Of a DNA stretch of 64,000 bases, positions 60,029 to 64,000 are shown one piece after another. Every line of letters begins with the position of its first letter. Position 1 is the stretch's first letter. A program made the translations under genes and the position numbers. The notes under the pieces are model-generated. The model had not been told where the DNA came from and did no database searches. It saw nothing but the letters and a program-made list of their open reading frames with translations. The DNA lies in the NCBI GenBank assembly GCA_964602655.1, contig CAZRSF010000011.1, positions 1-64,000 on the forward strand, written 5' to 3'. The stretch is from Moduliflexus sp964602655. Lineage in GTDB: Bacteria; Moduliflexota; Moduliflexia; Moduliflexales; Moduliflexaceae.

Positions 60029-61060
60029 GTGTATCAAATCCTCAATGTGTTCAAATACGTGCTGGTATTTCTCCTCTTCTGTGCGCTTATCGGATTGCTG
60101 TATGTGGCAGTCGTCTCATATCGCGGCGGCGACGCCTTTTTGACGTTTCGGAACGCCTACACCATCGAAACGTTTCTGACGCGCCTTGCCAACGGAGACG
60201 CCTCGAACCCGAAGGAACACGGACGTTTATATCACATCGTGCAGGCGTTGCGACCGGAATTGGTGGGAGAACTTCCGAAGGATGACGATATTCCGTATGA
60301 TTACCGGTATTTCAGCAAAGATGTGGTGTCGAATTTTTTAAAGGACACATCATCGTCGTTGAAACTGCTGAAAGAAGATCCGAACATTGTGCAGGTGTTC
60401 GCGCCGCAAGACGATTATGTCGCGAAACTGTTGCTCCTCTCCGGCGCAAATGACGCGATTGTACGGGGAACTCGAACGACAAGCGGCTATCCGAAACGCC
60501 TGGAAATGACCGCCACGTACACGTCGGCGTTCGATTATCCTACGGGCTTATTCATAATTGACGGCGACGTGTTGAATCCGGCGCTGCAAACATGGGACGG
60601 CCTCGTGATTCTCGACAAATCCGGCAAACTGTATATTAAGGACATTCGCCGGTTAGAGTATGATTTTCAGGAATATGACATCGCGCATTCGCATCAGGAT
60701 TATCTCGCGTTTCTCAAGATCGCGAAGCAGACCAACCTGTCGCTTTTTCAAACCCATCTGCTGATTACGGGCGGCGTGATAGACGCCTCGCCCACGTTTC
60801 AAAGGCGATTTCGCCGCCGCGCGATTTTTCAGGATCAGCAGCATCGGATTGCGATCTATGATTCGTTCGACGAAGAGCCGACCCTGTACGAATTGGCCGA
60901 AACGCTGCGCAACAATTACGGCGCGACCGAAGCCGTCAACCTCGATATGGGGCCGTATGGCTACTGCGCCCGTTATGAGAACGACAAGCGCGTCAAGCTC
61001 TATTTCGCAAAAGGGGCCAATATCCGCCTCTCGAATATTCTGATTTTCAATTACCGATAA
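60029..61060 (+). CDS. Phosphodiester-glycosidase-like (NAGPA/DUF2233) membrane protein
   Basis: A 343-residue protein with an N-terminal membrane helix (about 8-30). The C-terminal half has features of the phosphodiester glycosidase family: DYPTGLFIIDGDVLNPALQ near 174-192, then a block with RIAIYDSFDEEPTLYELAET and AVNLDMGPYGYCARY, where the family has NLDGGGS. The substitution of the Gly residues makes activity uncertain. The start is set at GTG 60029 because AAAGGA lies five bases upstream; the open frame upstream crosses a palindrome. It follows RNase T2 by 87 bases and precedes a membrane protein by 14 bases. Confidence 0.6.
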   Translation: MYQILNVFKYVLVFLLFCALIGLLYVAVVSYRGGDAFLTFRNAYTIETFLTRLANGDASNPKEHGRLYHIVQALRPELVGELPKDDDIPYDYRYFSKDVVSNFLKDTSSSLKLLKEDPNIVQVFAPQDDYVAKLLLLSGANDAIVRGTRTTSGYPKRLEMTATYTSAFDYPTGLFIIDGDVLNPALQTWDGLVILDKSGKLYIKDIRRLEYDFQEYDIAHSHQDYLAFLKIAKQTNLSLFQTHLLITGGVIDASPTFQRRFRRRAIFQDQQHRIAIYDSFDEEPTLYELAETLRNNYGATEAVNLDMGPYGYCARYENDKRVKLYFAKGANIRLSNILIFNYR

Positions 61061-61074
61061 AGAGGAAAACAACG

Positions 61075-61749
61075 ATGCAGATCGACGAAAAAGAGAAGAA
61101 AGGTTTGGGATGTTGGTTCTATGGCTGCCTGACGATGCTGATTCTTATGCTGCTGCTGGCGAGCGCCGCCGTGTTTGCCGCCTATAAATTCACCACGTAT
61201 GCGATTGCGAAATTCACGGATGCCGCGCCGCTGGCGTATGCCGCGCAAAATTTTTCGCCCGAAACGGCGGCGGCGACGCGCCGCAAAATCGAAGCGTTTT
61301 CGCTGCTGTTGGAACAACAACCGGAACCGGCAACATTGGCGTTGACGCAGGATGAATTGAACGCCTTCTTGCTGAGCAGCCAAGGCATGACGCAAAATGA
61401 CGTTCAGGCCGAGGTGGAGTTGCATGACAACCGGATTGCGGGGAAAATCAGTCTGCCGTTGGACAACATCTTGCCGTTTTCGCTTGGCAAAGGGCGGTAT
61501 GTGAACGGCGCGGCGGGCTTGAATGCGTTTACGCGGGACGGGAAATTATTCGTCTTCCTCAAGTCGTTAGAGGTCAAAGGCCAGCAAGTCCCGGCGTACA
61601 TCATGAAGGAATTGGGATCGGTGAATTTAGCGGAACAACAAGCGAAGCAATCCACGGAAAACGAGACGCAAACACCGGAATTCGAGGTGATGCAGCTTCG
61701 GATTCAGGAAGGTCAGATCAGTATCAGTATGAAAAAAAGCCGGCACTAA
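61075..61749 (+). CDS. Membrane-anchored protein of unknown function
   Basis: A 224-residue protein: a short charged N-terminus (DEKEKKG), one membrane helix (about 13-35), then a soluble extracytoplasmic domain of alternating strands. LALTQDELNAFLLSSQGMTQ near 83-102 and LHDNRIAGKISLPLDNI near 112-128 recall the YpmS/DUF2140-like anchored domains, but the match is not firm. GAGG precedes the ATG, 14 bases after the preceding gene, so they are in one operon. Ends with a basic KKSRH. Confidence 0.7.
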   Translation: MQIDEKEKKGLGCWFYGCLTMLILMLLLASAAVFAAYKFTTYAIAKFTDAAPLAYAAQNFSPETAAATRRKIEAFSLLLEQQPEPATLALTQDELNAFLLSSQGMTQNDVQAEVELHDNRIAGKISLPLDNILPFSLGKGRYVNGAAGLNAFTRDGKLFVFLKSLEVKGQQVPAYIMKELGSVNLAEQQAKQSTENETQTPEFEVMQLRIQEGQISISMKKSRH

Positions 61750-61822
61750 TGTTGACTCGACATTAGGAGTGCGGAAGCGCAGCTTTCGCAAAGCGCTTCT
61801 GTCGCAAACATATCGGTATTGT

Positions 61823-64000
61823 TTATATCCGCGATACGGCTTTCTCCGGCAGGATGAAGCGTTCGACCTGATGGTTCAGGTTGTGCGCCTGGATGGTCAG
61901 GGCGTCGGCGGTGTCGGCTAACTGTTTGACGGTCGGGATGTTCTGATCCACCAATGTCAATACGTCTTCCATAAATTCGGTGACGTGCTGGGTGCTTTGC
62001 TGCTGCTCCTGCATGGCGCGCAATACCTGAAGCGCGAGGTCTTGCATGTTTTCGACCGTGTTGAGCAATTGCGTGGAATTCTTTTCCTGTTCCTGGGTCG
62101 CTTGCGTAATTTCCGTGCTCATGTTGGCGACATCTTTGATCGAATCCGCGACAAGAGCGCTCGCGGTCGTTTGCTGGCGCACGAGCGCGGCAATTTCCGC
62201 CGCGACCTGCGACGAATTTCCGGCGCTCTGCGCAATCTCATCCAGGACGCTGGCGGCTTCCTGCGCCGCAACCACCCCGCCTTCCACCTCTTGCTGGCCG
62301 CGTTGAATCACCTTGGCGGCGTCGGAAGAATCGCGCTGCACTCCGGCGATAATTTTCGAAATTTCTTTGGTGGATGTGCCGACGCGCGTGGCGAGTTCCT
62401 TGATTTCTTGCGCGACGACGGCAAACCCGCGCCCATGCTCACCCGCCTGCGCGGCGATAATCGAGGCGTTCAACGCTAACAGCGAGGTTTGATCCGCCAC
62501 GTCATTAATCACATCCAGAATCGTACCGATTTCTGAAGAGCGCGTTCCAAGTCGGTGGATAATCTCGGAAATATGGCCGGTCACTTCGGAAATCGCCGTC
62601 ATTTTCGAGCGCATCTGCTCAACCGACCGCTGCCCTGCAATGGCATCGTCCGTCGTTTTTTCGGCCAGGGTTTCGGAATGCGCGGCTTGGCTGGATACCG
62701 TTTGCAGCGAGTTCACAATCGTGGAAATCGTCTGGGACGTGTTGGCTGCAAACGAGGAGAGCTTGCTGGAATTTTCCGCGATATGCTTCACGGACAGAAT
62801 CATTTCATGAATCGAACCGCTGGTATCTTCGACGGATGACTGGAGGTTTTCGGTGCTGATGCGCACTTCTTCCGCGCTGGCGCTCATCTGCCGCATCGCG
62901 GTTGAGGTGACGTTCGCCGCGTTGCCGATATGGGTCAGGGCTTCGGAGTTTTTGGTGGATGTGCCGAGCACTTGCGTACTCATAGATGAAATATGGTCTG
63001 CGCCAGCGCGAATCTCGGTAATTAACGCAATCAGGGCGTGTTGCATGTGCAGAAACGCGTTGCCTAATTGATCGCGATCCGATTCCAGCGCGTTATGATG
63101 ACGCAAATCGCCTTCTGCGATATTGGCGGCGGTTTTCCCGATTGACTGAAGGTAGGTAATCATCTGACGGAAGCGCGTGCCGAACACATCGCGTTCCGTT
63201 CTGGGATGCACGTCCGAATCAAGATGGCCGCGCGAAATTTCGGCGGCGATCTGCGCCATTTCCTGGAAATATTGGAGTAGCTGGTTGAATGCTTCCGACA
63301 ACTTGCCGATTTCATCACGACTGTTCAGATGGCGAATGCGACAGTCCAAATCGCCGTCAGCCAAACGTTTCGCCGCGGTTGAAAGCTCAAGCAGCGGCCT
63401 CGTCATCACATGCGTAATCACCCACCCAAGTCCGAGCACAATAAAAATAATCCCTGACAACAGGAGAATGATCCGTTTGGAATCGCCGATCACTTTGATG
63501 ATGTTGGCTTGAATATTTTCCGTCGTTTGCGCCACGCGATCTGCGTTGATGCGCATAATGCCCAGCATGGAATTCTGAAGCGCATTCAAGCTGCTGATTC
63601 GGCGACTCAATGTGTCGCGTATCGTGTAAAATGACGCGATTCGTTCTTCATATTGCATGAGCAGCGGAAAGAATTGCGTGATGTTGTCGGCGAATTCCTT
63701 ATCCGACTGCGAGAAAATGCGTAATTTGCCTTCGAACGCTTGAACAAGCTCATGCGTTCCGGCCTCCTGTTTTTGGGGAGATGAGTCGCTCTCTATCGTG
63801 TTTTCCGAACCGACTTGCTGGATTTTGTTCACCTGCATCGTGAACATCAACAGCATTTCCCGAAGTTCGGGGACTAATCCGGCCAAATAATTGAGATAGC
63901 CCTGAGGCTCTTGAGACTCCACGCGGGAGAGGATGATTTTATCCTGAAGCATGCCCTCCAACTCATCCAGCAGAGCTTTGAGGCTCGCGTCCAACTGGTC
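61823..64000 (-). CDS. Methyl-accepting chemotaxis protein (N-terminus beyond window)
   Basis: At least 725 residues are encoded; the frame runs off the window, so the N-terminus with its first membrane helix is missing. The extracytoplasmic part is helical, then comes a helix (ILLLSGIIFIVLGLGWVITH), a HAMP (PLLELSTAAKRLADGDLDCR), at least two further HAMP-like units (ISRGHLDSDVHPRTERD and IAEGDLRHHNALESDRDQL), and the signalling coiled coil. The kinase-contact tip is ALNASIIAAQAGEHGRGFAV VAQEIKELA (written in two parts), where Gln replaces the usual Glu/Arg pair of E-A-A-R-A-G-E. No CheB/CheR tail pentapeptide is seen. It may control chemotaxis or gliding-type motility. The other chemotaxis genes are not in view. 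Confidence 0.93.
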   Translation of the reverse strand, partial: DQLDASLKALLDELEGMLQDKIILSRVESQEPQGYLNYLAGLVPELREMLLMFTMQVNKIQQVGSENTIESDSSPQKQEAGTHELVQAFEGKLRIFSQSDKEFADNITQFFPLLMQYEERIASFYTIRDTLSRRISSLNALQNSMLGIMRINADRVAQTTENIQANIIKVIGDSKRIILLLSGIIFIVLGLGWVITHVMTRPLLELSTAAKRLADGDLDCRIRHLNSRDEIGKLSEAFNQLLQYFQEMAQIAAEISRGHLDSDVHPRTERDVFGTRFRQMITYLQSIGKTAANIAEGDLRHHNALESDRDQLGNAFLHMQHALIALITEIRAGADHISSMSTQVLGTSTKNSEALTHIGNAANVTSTAMRQMSASAEEVRISTENLQSSVEDTSGSIHEMILSVKHIAENSSKLSSFAANTSQTISTIVNSLQTVSSQAAHSETLAEKTTDDAIAGQRSVEQMRSKMTAISEVTGHISEIIHRLGTRSSEIGTILDVINDVADQTSLLALNASIIAAQAGEHGRGFAVVAQEIKELATRVGTSTKEISKIIAGVQRDSSDAAKVIQRGQQEVEGGVVAAQEAASVLDEIAQSAGNSSQVAAEIAALVRQQTTASALVADSIKDVANMSTEITQATQEQEKNSTQLLNTVENMQDLALQVLRAMQEQQQSTQHVTEFMEDVLTLVDQNIPTVKQLADTADALTIQAHNLNHQVERFILPEKAVSRI

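Noticed and set aside
1..64000. tRNA or rRNA genes
   Set aside because: I looked in all gaps above 100 bases and found no cloverleaf with a conserved GGTTCGAATCC-type T-arm. The TTCGAA palindrome centres mimic this arm but have no other tRNA parts.

Overview
The window comes from a diderm (Gram-negative-type) bacterium with a moderate GC content and a heavy load of signalling genes. Diderm character is shown by an outer-membrane beta-barrel protein, a LolA-like protein and LolCDE-like ABC genes. The mixture of eukaryote-like Ser/Thr kinases, WD40 repeats, many receiver-kinase proteins and a MalFG-type sugar importer, all separated by short palindromic repeats, is reminiscent of uncultured filamentous lineages such as Candidatus Modulibacteria (KSB3). 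That placement is an inference from gene style only. I see no rRNA, tRNA, CRISPR array, prophage or intact insertion sequence.

Layout. 1-4.6 kb: a heparinase-like polysaccharide lyase, a gene-poor repeat-rich spacer, and leuA. 4.8-11.3 kb: a three-gene cassette of a membrane WD40 protein and two membrane Ser/Thr kinases that share a repeated membrane domain. 11.3-17.6 kb: serine dehydratase, Nudix hydrolase, a secreted protein, a lytic transglycosylase, two methyltransferases and an ACT-GNAT fusion. 17.8-23 kb: a PotD-like binding protein beside a hybrid histidine kinase, a receiver-kinase and a BLUF blue-light sensor. 23-29.5 kb (minus strand): a Lol/MacB-like operon of ATPase, two permeases, LolA-like protein and outer-membrane barrel. 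30-35.2 kb: aspS and a sugar ABC importer without its ATPase. 35.3-40.8 kb (minus): DUF6506, AraC regulator, PLP dehydratase, DJ-1/PfpI protein and glgB. 40.9-45.7 kb (minus): a P460-like lipoprotein with a heme-motif cyclase, then an accessory zone with a cupin, a toxin-antitoxin pair, two relics of type IIG restriction enzymes, MITE-like repeats and a HEPN-like protein. 45.8-48.8 kb (minus): aroM, htpX, fmt and a small protein. 48.9-55.9 kb (minus): three receiver/kinase proteins, an RMD1-family protein and an unrecognised possible sensor. 56.2-61.7 kb: a penicillin-binding protein with FHA-like modules, an RNase T2, a phosphodiester-glycosidase-like protein and a membrane protein. The window ends inside a chemoreceptor gene.

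The most unusual features are: (1) a dispersed set of roughly 28-33 bp perfect or near-perfect palindromes, nine of which end 11-24 bp upstream of a start codon and whose arms differ between copies in a mutually complementary way; (2) the WD40/kinase cassette with a recurring two-helix plus L-x-x-T-P-x-(W/H) membrane module; (3) a penicillin-binding protein carrying FHA-like domains in a genome that has Ser/Thr kinases; (4) a CXXCH-containing periplasmic sensor cyclase paired with a P460-like lipoprotein; (5) restriction-enzyme tails flanking a toxin-antitoxin pair.
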